Below, one piece after another: positions 26,747 through 36,915 of a DNA stretch of 61,417 nucleotides. Source of the DNA: Mycobacterium sp. Root265 (GTDB lineage Bacteria; Actinomycetota; Actinomycetes; Mycobacteriales; Mycobacteriaceae). The notes below the pieces were generated by a model that ran no database searches, was not told the origin of the DNA, and saw nothing but the letters and a program-made list of their open reading frames with translations. The position numbers and the translations under genes are program-made. Numbering within the stretch: position 1 is the stretch's first letter; every line of letters begins with the position of its first letter. The DNA lies in contig NZ_LMJA01000032.1 of NCBI RefSeq assembly GCF_001428895.1, forward strand, positions 1-61,417, read 5' to 3'.

Positions 26747-27601
26747 TCATGGCCTTGAGGCCTCGCGCCAGGCCAACGGATTCAACTCCCGGTACGGGTC
26801 GTCTTCGCGAATCTCCTGTAACTCGGCAAGCACGGTCTCCAGCGACGTCTGGGTCCGTTGTTTGACGGTGTCCGCCCACTCCGACGCGGACACTCCGGCC
26901 GGCCCGGTGGTATCGATCGGTTCGGCGAAGCGCAGGTACATCCGCTGTGGGCGGGGAATCATGGTGGGGCCGACACCGTGCAGCAGTGGCATCGCCATAT
27001 CGCTGGGCGCACCGAGCACTGTGGCGAGGCCCTGGCTGAACCGTCCCCACAGCCCGTCGCGGGTGGTGAGGCTGCGATACACGTCGTCGCCGCCGAGGAG
27101 CCCGGCCGGCACGATGGGGTAGTCGTGCTCGGCGGAGATGCGGGCGAATCCGGACCGCCCCTGCCAGCGCAGGGTGTTCTCCTCGCCTTTGAACTTCGCG
27201 ATCTCGCGTCCGCCGCCGGGGAACACCAGGATCGTCTGGTCGTGGGCCATCAGCGCACCCGCGGATTCCGGTGAACCGACCGTCGCGCCGCAGGCAGCCA
27301 GCAGATCCGCCGCCGGGCCGGGCATCCTGCCGAAACCCCGGTCGGTCAACGGCCTTACCAGCGTGCCGATTTCGCGGCGCACCACATACGGGATCAGGAA
27401 TCCCTCGGTGCCGGACTGGGTGTGGTTGCCCACCAGGAGGAATCGTCCGTCCCGGGGCAGATGCTCGAGTCCGTCGACATAGGGCCGCCAGAGGTCGATG
27501 AGCGGGGCGGCGTTGTCGGCGACCGTCTCGACCACCCGGCGAATCGCCTGGATGCGGCCGGGCTGGTCCATCAGCCTCTGGGAGTCGGTCATGACGGTCA
27601 T
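26747..27601 (-). CDS. Lysophospholipid/diacylglycerol acyltransferase-like protein
   Basis: A 284-aa LPLAT-superfamily protein. Motif I reads NHTQSGTEG rather than the usual NHxxxxD, and motif III reads FPGGGREIAKFKGEE, the form seen in MGAT/DGAT2-like and phytyl-ester-synthase domains (FPGGAREx...KGE). That argues for O-acylation of a neutral lipid or wax/terpenoid alcohol rather than lysophosphatidate. No transmembrane segment. The start at 27601 (not the Met four codons later) is favoured by TACCGT 6 nt upstream. The 3' end lies 9 bp from the tRNA on the opposite strand. Confidence 0.82.
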   Translation of the reverse strand: MTVMTDSQRLMDQPGRIQAIRRVVETVADNAAPLIDLWRPYVDGLEHLPRDGRFLLVGNHTQSGTEGFLIPYVVRREIGTLVRPLTDRGFGRMPGPAADLLAACGATVGSPESAGALMAHDQTILVFPGGGREIAKFKGEENTLRWQGRSGFARISAEHDYPIVPAGLLGGDDVYRSLTTRDGLWGRFSQGLATVLGAPSDMAMPLLHGVGPTMIPRPQRMYLRFAEPIDTTGPAGVSASEWADTVKQRTQTSLETVLAELQEIREDDPYRELNPLAWREASRP

Positions 27602-27607
27602 GACTCC

Positions 27608-27613
27608 ACGGTA
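27608..27613 (-). promoter_or_regulatory. -10 box of the acyltransferase gene (leaderless)
   Basis: TACCGT on the minus strand, 6 nt before ATG 27601. Confidence 0.5.
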
Positions 27614-27643
27614 TCGACCAGCGGGATTACCGCCGGTCAGAGC

Positions 27644-28012
27644 CTATCCGGCCCTGCGCTGCGACTCCTTGCGCTCGGCGAGCCGCCGCCACAGGTCTTC
27701 GAGGTCGATATCGTTGGGCTGTCGCGGCCGGCGTTGATGGAACAACGTGTCGTCGTGGCTGGCCGGGCAGTGAAACCGGTGCAGCTGCAGGCATTTCGCC
27801 GGCCACCGTGCCTCGTGCTCGTCGTCCAGGTCGATCACCTGACGCGACGAGCGCCGGATGGCGAACCGGTTGCCGGCCGCGCTCTCCTCGGTGGCGAACA
27901 TCTCGGCGTCGAACAGTCGCCAGCCGCCGTAAGCCATTTGCAGCCAGACCGTGTCGGTGCTGCAGTGCTTGCACGGCGCGACCACCGACGGTCGCGAGTC
28001 TGCCCGGTCCAT
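27644..28012 (-). CDS. Small Cys/His-containing conserved protein
   Basis: A 122-aa soluble protein that I do not recognise. C14-K-H-C17 near the N-terminus and C-LQLHRFH-C in the middle look like a possible metal site. The remainder is rich in Arg, Asp and His. No membrane segment or signal. The start is backed by TAGCCT 6 nt before ATG 28012. Function unknown. Confidence 0.72.
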   Translation of the reverse strand: MDRADSRPSVVAPCKHCSTDTVWLQMAYGGWRLFDAEMFATEESAAGNRFAIRRSSRQVIDLDDEHEARWPAKCLQLHRFHCPASHDDTLFHQRRPRQPNDIDLEDLWRRLAERKESQRRAG

Positions 28013-28018
28013 GTGTTC

Positions 28019-28024
28019 AGGCTA
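28019..28024 (-). promoter_or_regulatory. -10 box of the Cys/His protein gene (leaderless)
   Basis: TAGCCT on the minus strand, 6 nt before ATG 28012. Confidence 0.5.
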
Positions 28025-28071
28025 GGGACAGCCACCGACAAGTCGGGTCCGCACACGCCGTGGCGGGCGAA

Positions 28072-30826
<2,755 letters not shown>

Positions 30827-30850
30827 GTTTTCCCGGCCGTATTTCAGAAA

Positions 30851-30872
30851 AGATAGCGACCGCTCGCTATCT
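30851..30872. promoter_or_regulatory. Inverted repeat, probable TetR operator
   Basis: Perfect 9-bp arms AGATAGCGA (30851-30859) and TCGCTATCT (30864-30872) around 4 nt. It ends 4 bp before the -10 box of the amidohydrolase/TetR operon, so a bound dimer would block RNA polymerase. The adjacent TetR gene (32667) is the likely ligand-sensing partner. Confidence 0.75.
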
Positions 30873-30876
30873 AACC

Positions 30877-30882
30877 TAGGCT
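30877..30882 (+). promoter_or_regulatory. -10 box of the amidohydrolase operon (leaderless)
   Basis: TAGGCT, 6 nt before ATG 30889. Confidence 0.5.
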
Positions 30883-30888
30883 GCGGTC

Positions 30889-32664
30889 ATGTCCTATGAC
30901 GTGATCATCCGCAACGGCCTGTGGTTCGACGGCACCGGACGCCCGCCGCTCACCCGCACCCTGGGGATCCGCGACGGCCTGGTCGCCGAGGTGTCCGCCG
31001 CCCCGCTGGACGAGACCGGCTGCCCCGAGGTCATCGACGCGACCGGCAAGTGGGTGATCCCCGGCTTCATCGACGTGCACACCCACTACGACGCCGAGGT
31101 GCTGCTCGACCCCGGGCTGCGGGAATCGGTGCGCCACGGCGTGACCACCGTGCTGCTCGGCATGTGCTCGCTGTCCACCGTGTACGCCGACACCGAGGAC
31201 GCCGCCGACCTGTTCAGCCGGGTGGAGGCCGTGCCCCGCCAGTTCGTGCTCGGCGCGCTGGCCGAACACAAGACCTGGACCAACCCCGCGGACTACGTGG
31301 CCGCCATCGACGCGTTACAGCTCGGCCCGAACATCGCCTCGCTGCTGGGGCACTCCGATCTGCGCGCCTCGGTGCTCGGACTGGACCGCGCCACCACCCG
31401 CGATGTGATTCCCACCGATGCCGAACTGGAGACGATGGCGCAGCGCCTCGACGCCGCACTGGACGCCGGGATGCTCGGCATGTCCGGGATGGACGCCGCC
31501 ATCGACAAACTCGACGGCGACCGGTTCCGCTCTCGCGCGCTGCCCTCGACGTTCGCCACCTGGCGGGAACGCCGGCGGCTGATCAAGGTGCTGCGCAGGC
31601 ACGGCCGCATCCTGCAGAGCGCACCGAATGTCGCGAAAGTGGCCGAGGCGCTGAACTTCTTCCTGGAGAGCAGCGGTCTGTTCGGGCGCAGGCGCCCCGT
31701 GCGGATGAGCCTGCTGGTCTCCGCCGACGCCAAGTCCTCGCCCGGCGCCGTCCACATCCTGGGGCCGGGCGTCCGGCTGTTGAACCGGATCCTGGGCGCG
31801 AAGGTGCGTTTTCAGCATCTCCCGGTGCCGTTCGAATTGTATTCCGACGGCATCGATCTGCCGGTGTTCGAGGAGTTCGGCGCAGGCACAGCTGCTCTGC
31901 ATCTGCGCGATCAGCTGGACCGCAACAAGCTGCTCGCCGACCCCGAGTACCGGCACCGGTTCCGCAGGTCCTTCGACCGGCGCAAGCTCGGACCCGCGTT
32001 GTGGCACCGCGACTTCCACGACGCCAAGATCGTCGAATGTCCCGACGCATCGCTGATCGGCAAGAGCTTCGGCCAGATCGCCGATGAGCGCGGTATCCAT
32101 CCGCTGGACGCCTTCCTGGATGTGCTCGTGGAGAACGGTGAACGCAACGTGCGCTGGACCACCATCGTGGCCAACCACCGCCCCAAGCAACTCGACAAGC
32201 TCGCCAATGAGCCGTCGGTGCACATGGGTTTCTCGGATGCCGGTGCGCACCTTCGCAATATGGCGTTCTACAACTACGCGCTGCGCCTGCTCAAGCGGGT
32301 GCGCGACGCCGATGTGGCGGGCCGGCCGTTCATGACGCCGCAGCGTGCGGTGCACCGGCTGACCGCCGAGGTGGCTGACTGGTTCGGGCTGGACGCAGGC
32401 ACCCTGCGCTGCGGTGACCGGGCCGACTTCGTGGTGATCGACCCTGCCGCGCTGGATGATTCGGTGAACGCCTACCACGAGGCGACGGTGCCCTTCTACG
32501 GTGACCTGAGTCGGATGGTGAACCGCAACGATGAGACCGTCATCGCCACCGGCGTCAACGGTCAGGTGGTGTTCACCCGCGGCGAGTTCCGCGAGGGCTA
32601 TGGCACCACAATCAGATCCGGCCGCTATCTGCGGGCCGGGATGACCGCACCGGCTGCGGTCTAG
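30889..32664 (+). CDS. Amidohydrolase, N-acyl-D-amino-acid deacylase type
   Basis: A 591-aa metallo-amidohydrolase. The N-terminal beta-sandwich strand leads into GFIDVHTHYD (HxH metal site). GMC shortly after corresponds to the metal-bridging cysteine of D-aminoacylases. SDAGAHLRN near 445 carries the late Asp, and the C-terminus returns to the composite sandwich (GDRADFVVIDP). The length fits the family. Substrates could be N-acyl-D-amino acids or other amides. The repressor gene starts 3 nt downstream, and the operator sits upstream, so expression is probably substrate-induced. Confidence 0.86.
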   Translation: MSYDVIIRNGLWFDGTGRPPLTRTLGIRDGLVAEVSAAPLDETGCPEVIDATGKWVIPGFIDVHTHYDAEVLLDPGLRESVRHGVTTVLLGMCSLSTVYADTEDAADLFSRVEAVPRQFVLGALAEHKTWTNPADYVAAIDALQLGPNIASLLGHSDLRASVLGLDRATTRDVIPTDAELETMAQRLDAALDAGMLGMSGMDAAIDKLDGDRFRSRALPSTFATWRERRRLIKVLRRHGRILQSAPNVAKVAEALNFFLESSGLFGRRRPVRMSLLVSADAKSSPGAVHILGPGVRLLNRILGAKVRFQHLPVPFELYSDGIDLPVFEEFGAGTAALHLRDQLDRNKLLADPEYRHRFRRSFDRRKLGPALWHRDFHDAKIVECPDASLIGKSFGQIADERGIHPLDAFLDVLVENGERNVRWTTIVANHRPKQLDKLANEPSVHMGFSDAGAHLRNMAFYNYALRLLKRVRDADVAGRPFMTPQRAVHRLTAEVADWFGLDAGTLRCGDRADFVVIDPAALDDSVNAYHEATVPFYGDLSRMVNRNDETVIATGVNGQVVFTRGEFREGYGTTIRSGRYLRAGMTAPAAV

Positions 32665-32666
32665 GG

Positions 32667-33251
32667 ATGGCCCGGACCCAACAGCAGCGCCGTGCGGACA
32701 CCATCGCGCGGCTGCTCGACGCCAGCATCGAGACCATCGTCGAGATGGGTTACGCCCGGGCGTCGGCGGCGATCATCGCCAGACGGGCCGGTCTGTCGGT
32801 CGGTGCGCTGTTCCGGCATTACCCGACCATGGGTGACTTCATGGCCGCCACCGGTCATGAGGTGCTGCGCCGTCAGCTCGAGCGGTTCAGCAAGCAGGTC
32901 GCCCAGATACCGCCAGGTGAACCCGCACTTCCCGCAGTGCTTCTGGTGCTGCGCGACGTCACCGCCAGCGACACCAATGCGGTGCTCTACGAGCTGATGG
33001 TGGCCGCCCGTACCGACGAGAAGTTACGGGCCACGCTGCACGACGTGCTCACCGAGTACAGCGCGAAGATCTTCGAGACCGCCGGCGCCGTCACGCCGAC
33101 CGATCAACTCTCCGATGACACCCGGGCCGCGGTCACGGCGATCCTGACGAACACCTTCGACGGTGCGGCGATCCTGCGACCGGTGCTGCCGGACCCGGAT
33201 TTCGAGGCCCGCAAGCTCGCGGTACTCGCCGATATGCTCAGTCGCTACTGA
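32667..33251 (+). CDS. TetR-family repressor of the amidohydrolase operon
   Basis: A 194-aa regulator with an N-terminal TetR helix-turn-helix (ASAAIIARRAGLSVGALFRHYPT, about 30-52) and a variable ligand domain. It begins 2 nt after the amidohydrolase stop, so the two are one transcript, and a clean palindrome lies over the promoter: a standard self-regulated arrangement. The stop overlaps the convergent DUF2304 gene by 7 nt. Confidence 0.88.
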   Translation: MARTQQQRRADTIARLLDASIETIVEMGYARASAAIIARRAGLSVGALFRHYPTMGDFMAATGHEVLRRQLERFSKQVAQIPPGEPALPAVLLVLRDVTASDTNAVLYELMVAARTDEKLRATLHDVLTEYSAKIFETAGAVTPTDQLSDDTRAAVTAILTNTFDGAAILRPVLPDPDFEARKLAVLADMLSRY

Positions 33252-33589
33252 GACTGCTCGGGTGCGCGGGCACCCTCGAGTGCCACGGCCCTGGCCAGTT
33301 GGGCGTAGCGCAGTTCGAGATCCTTGAACCGCAGATAGGTGCTCAGCGTGGTGAACAGGAACGCGATGACCAGTGCGTACTCCAGCAGATCCGCGCCGCG
33401 GGCCACGCCGAGCTTGTTCGCCAGCAGGGTGGTGTCGTCGGGCCGCAGGATCGCGTACACCGCCGCCACCGCGAACAGCAGATATCCGACCTTCACCCAG
33501 GCCTTGGCGCGGGCGCTGCGGCGTGAGCGCAGCAGATACACCAGCAGTGTGATGACCGCCGCGATCAGCAGCAGCTGAATCCAGTTCAT
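33245..33589 (-). CDS. Small membrane protein DUF2304, PpgS partner (Rv3632)
   Basis: A 114-aa protein with three hydrophobic segments (about 4-20, 34-48, 65-84) and a charged C-terminal helix. In M. tuberculosis the equivalent Rv3632 raises the activity of the polyprenyl-phosphate GalNAc synthase. ATG 33589 overlaps the ppgS stop by 4 nt (ATGA). Last gene of the five-gene minus operon. Confidence 0.87.
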   Translation of the reverse strand: MNWIQLLLIAAVITLLVYLLRSRRSARAKAWVKVGYLLFAVAAVYAILRPDDTTLLANKLGVARGADLLEYALVIAFLFTTLSTYLRFKDLELRYAQLARAVALEGARAPEQSQ

Positions 33590-34290
33590 CGCGGCATCCT
33601 TCCTCGCAGCAGGCCGTCGAAGACGATGTTGACGCCGTTGATCAGCGGTTGTCCCTTGGACTTCGAGTAGTCCGTGTACAGGATCTCCACAGGTTCTTCG
33701 GCCACCCGCCAATGCTTTTCGCCGGCGAGCGTGATGATCTCCGACGCGTGGCTCATCCCGTTCATGGTGATGTCCAGCTCCTCGGCGACCTTCCGGTTGA
33801 ACACCCGTAGACCGTTGTGCGCATCGGTCAGGCCCAGCGCCCGGCTCCGCGGGCTCAACCACGCCGCCGCGCGCAGCACGAACCGCTTGACGGGCGGGGT
33901 GTGGCTGACGGCGCCGCCACCGAACCGGGTCCCGATGATGAGATCGACGTCCTCGGTGGCCAACCGGTCGATCATGGCGACGACATCCTTGATGCGGTGC
34001 TGGCCGTCGGCGTCGAACGTCACGAAGACCGTGGCGTCCGGCCGGCTGCGGGCGTATTCGACGCCGGTCTGAATGGCCGCTCCCTGACCGAGATTCACCG
34101 GATGCCGCACCAGATGTGCGCCGGCTCTCGCTGCCGCGTCACCGGTGCCGTCCTGGCTGCCGTCATCCACGCACACCACGTTGGGCAGGACCGCGCGGAT
34201 ATCGGCGAGCACGTCGGTGATGACGCTCGCTTCGTTGAAGGCGGGGACGATGACCCAGACGTCCGGGTACGGCGTGTCGATGCGGACCAA
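33586..34290 (-). CDS. ppgS: Polyprenyl-phosphate N-acetylgalactosaminyl synthase
   Basis: A 234-aa GT2-family glycosyltransferase (Rv3631). VIVPAFNEAS starts the GT-A fold, VDDGS and TFDADGQH supply the acidic nucleotide/metal motifs, and the middle GTRFGGG region is typical of DPM/PpgS types. It transfers GalNAc to polyprenyl phosphate on the inner face. The sugar later appears as galactosamine on arabinogalactan in slow growers. The start is TTG 34290, one base after the flippase-like stop. Confidence 0.88.
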   Translation of the reverse strand: MVRIDTPYPDVWVIVPAFNEASVITDVLADIRAVLPNVVCVDDGSQDGTGDAAARAGAHLVRHPVNLGQGAAIQTGVEYARSRPDATVFVTFDADGQHRIKDVVAMIDRLATEDVDLIIGTRFGGGAVSHTPPVKRFVLRAAAWLSPRSRALGLTDAHNGLRVFNRKVAEELDITMNGMSHASEIITLAGEKHWRVAEEPVEILYTDYSKSKGQPLINGVNIVFDGLLRGRMPR

Positions 34291-34291
34291 A

Positions 34292-35545
34292 CTACACGCG
34301 ATCGGCGGTGGCCAGCGCGTACAGGTGTACGGCGATTCCCACGATCGGCCCGCACAGCAGCGCCACGATGGTCCGGGTTTCCAGGCCCAGCGGAAGCAGC
34401 AGCAGCGCGATCGCGGCCAGCGTGGCGCCGACCCACCCCGCCGCGTACGCACGGTGCAGCGCCGCCGCCACGGCGGCCGCACCGGTCAGGGTCAGCAGCG
34501 CGATGGCCACCGCACCGGCAGTGAACCAGGCCAGCAACCCGCCCGCGGCCTGATAGTCGGGGCCGAAGGCGTTGCGCAACAGCCAGGGCCCGGCCCACCA
34601 GGCGGCCAGCACGCCGAGGCCGCCGATCGCGGTCACCGCGGCGGCCGGAACCACCAGGGCGTGCAGACGCCGGTGACTCTGGTCCACGAAATGCGCGATC
34701 AGGTTGCCCTGCATGGCGGTCAGCGGCACCAGCAGCGGTGCCCGGGTGAGTGTGACCGCCAGGATGACGACGCCGCCGGCCGCGCCCAATTCGGGGGTGG
34801 TGGCCTTGAGCAGCACCGGGAAACCCATGATGAGGACGGCGCTGGCGCCGGCCGCGGCCACCGAGTGGAAGGCCCCGGTGAGAAAGGTGCGTGCGCTGCC
34901 CGCGGCCGTCAGCCGGGCCGCCTCACGGGTGGCAGGCGACAGCGCCAGCAGGATCAGCCAGGCCACCGAACCGGCCACGGTGGCCCACAGGAATCCGGCC
35001 AGCCCCCACCCCAGCACGAAGGCGGCCGCGGCGACCGCCACCCGGATGGCGGCATCGGTGACCATCAAAGACCCGTACTGCGTCCAGCGGTCCACCCCGG
35101 CGAGCATCCCGAGCAGCGTTGCGTGCAGGCAGAATCCGGCCAGCCCGATGCTCAGCAGGACCACGCTCAGCAGCTGGTCGGCGGTGAACACCTGGGCCGA
35201 CCACAGCGGCGCGGTGGCGGCGATGAGCAGCGCGGCGCCGATGCCGACGACGGCCGCGATCCGCATCGGCCTGGTGGTCTCGGCCGGGGGGACGTGCTGG
35301 CCGCGCATCGCGCGGACCTCGCGGGTGGATTCCTGCAGCAGCCCATTGGCGGCGCCGCTGACCAGACCGAACGCCCCCCAGAACACCCCGAACAGGGAGA
35401 ACCCGGCGGGTTCCAGATCGCGGGCGGCCAGATAGAGCACGGCGTACCCACACAGCGCGGACAGTGCGGTGGCGAGTCCCACGCGGGCGACGCTTCCCCG
35501 CGTCACCGGGCCCCTCGCCGGCACTGCCGCGCTGGCGTCGGTCAC
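34292..35545 (-). CDS. Flippase-like polysaccharide-export membrane protein (Rv3630)
   Basis: A 417-aa membrane protein with about 12 transmembrane segments and only short loops, resembling the Wzx/MOP exporter fold. It sits directly before ppgS, so it may move the polyprenyl-phosphate-linked sugar or another lipid-linked unit across the membrane (inference). The start GTG 35545 overlaps the M1 peptidase stop (GTGA). Confidence 0.82.
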   Translation of the reverse strand: MTDASAAVPARGPVTRGSVARVGLATALSALCGYAVLYLAARDLEPAGFSLFGVFWGAFGLVSGAANGLLQESTREVRAMRGQHVPPAETTRPMRIAAVVGIGAALLIAATAPLWSAQVFTADQLLSVVLLSIGLAGFCLHATLLGMLAGVDRWTQYGSLMVTDAAIRVAVAAAAFVLGWGLAGFLWATVAGSVAWLILLALSPATREAARLTAAGSARTFLTGAFHSVAAAGASAVLIMGFPVLLKATTPELGAAGGVVILAVTLTRAPLLVPLTAMQGNLIAHFVDQSHRRLHALVVPAAAVTAIGGLGVLAAWWAGPWLLRNAFGPDYQAAGGLLAWFTAGAVAIALLTLTGAAAVAAALHRAYAAGWVGATLAAIALLLLPLGLETRTIVALLCGPIVGIAVHLYALATADRV

Positions 35546-36915
35546 AGGTCCGGTACGTCCTTGGAGTACAGCCAGCGGTCCCACAGTGGGCGCAGTGACA
35601 CGTCGGCGTGGTTGGCCGCCAGTCCGGTGAAGTCATCGGTGACGGCCGTGCTGTGCCGGTAGCGGGTGGTCCAATCGCGAAGCAGCGCAAAGAAGTTGTC
35701 ATCGCCGATCACGCCGCGCAGGGCGTGCAGGGTGAGCGCGCCGCGCTTGTACACCCGGTCGTCGAACATGTCGGCCGGGCCGGGGTCGGTCAGCAGCAGA
35801 TTCTGCGGTGAGTCCTTGAGCCTGCGGTGGTAGGACCGCGCCCGCTCGTCGGCGCTGGGGCCGCCGGACTCCTCGGACCACAGCCATTCCGCGTAGCAGG
35901 CGAAGCCCTCGTGCAGCCAGATATCGCGCCAGCGCCGTACCGTCACCGAGTTGCCGAACCACTGGTGGGCCAGTTCGTGGGCGATCAGCCGTTCCGCGGT
36001 GCGCCTGCCGTCGCAGTGGTTGGCACCGAAGATCGAAAGTCCCTGCGCCTCAAGCGGTATCTCCAGATCGTCGTCGGTGACGACGACGGTGTAGCCGCCC
36101 TCCAGAGGGTAGGGCCCGAACTGGCGGGTGAACAGTTTCATCATCTGTGGCTGGCGGCCGAAATCGTGTTCGAAGTTGCGCCGCAACCGATCCGGGAGCA
36201 CCGCGTGCATCGGCACCGGGCTCTTCTGCAGCCGGTGGCGGCTGTACTCACCGATCTGCAGGGTGATGAGGTACGTCGAGGTCGGTTCGGCCTGCTCGTA
36301 CACCCAGGTGGTGTGGCTGGCCCGCGTCTGCTTGGACAGCAGTTCACCGTTGGCCAGCGCGTAGTACGGGCTGTCGGTGCTGATCCGGATGTGGAAGCTG
36401 GCCTTGGCGGCCGGGTGGTCGTCGCACGGGAACCACGATGCGGCGCCGTTGGGCTGTCCGGCCACCAGGGCGCCGTTGGACAGCTCCTCGAAACCGACGT
36501 CGCCCCACAGGGTTCGCAGCGGCCGGGGAGTTCCGCCGTAGCGGACCGCGATGGTCATCGCCGCACCGGCGGGCAACGTGGACCCGAGTGTGACGTGCAG
36601 CTTGCCACCCGTACATCGGAACTGTCCGGGCCGGCGTCCGTTGACGGTAACCTTCGACACCGACAGCGCGTCGGACAGATCGAGGGTGAAGGTGCGCAGC
36701 GCGGCCAGCGTGACGGCCGTGATCGTCACCGTCCCGGCGAGCCGGTTGATCGCCACCTTGTATTCGAGATCCAGTTCGTAGCGCGACACCCGGTAGCCGA
36801 AGTTGCCGTTACGGGGCAGATACGGGTCGATCACCGGGGGCTGGTGTGCCGCCTTGCGTGCGGCTTTCTTGGCGGGTCTCACCGGTCGTGCTTCTTCGGC
36901 CGTTTGATCGTCCAT
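35542..36915 (-). CDS. M1-family zinc metallopeptidase
   Basis: A 457-aa gluzincin. The zinc site HELAHQW is followed by the third ligand in LHEGFACYAEW, spaced as expected. The exopeptidase signature GAMEN is replaced by EAQGLSIFG, so N-terminal amine binding may differ and aminopeptidase action is not assured. The catalytic domain is preceded by the usual beta-sandwich; the C-terminal HEAT part of PepN is missing, as in short M1 proteins. No signal peptide; the N-terminus is Lys/Arg/Ala-rich. ATG 36915 lies inside the end of the NRPS gene (37-nt overlap), so the two are coupled. Confidence 0.86.
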   Translation of the reverse strand: MDDQTAEEARPVRPAKKAARKAAHQPPVIDPYLPRNGNFGYRVSRYELDLEYKVAINRLAGTVTITAVTLAALRTFTLDLSDALSVSKVTVNGRRPGQFRCTGGKLHVTLGSTLPAGAAMTIAVRYGGTPRPLRTLWGDVGFEELSNGALVAGQPNGAASWFPCDDHPAAKASFHIRISTDSPYYALANGELLSKQTRASHTTWVYEQAEPTSTYLITLQIGEYSRHRLQKSPVPMHAVLPDRLRRNFEHDFGRQPQMMKLFTRQFGPYPLEGGYTVVVTDDDLEIPLEAQGLSIFGANHCDGRRTAERLIAHELAHQWFGNSVTVRRWRDIWLHEGFACYAEWLWSEESGGPSADERARSYHRRLKDSPQNLLLTDPGPADMFDDRVYKRGALTLHALRGVIGDDNFFALLRDWTTRYRHSTAVTDDFTGLAANHADVSLRPLWDRWLYSKDVPDL

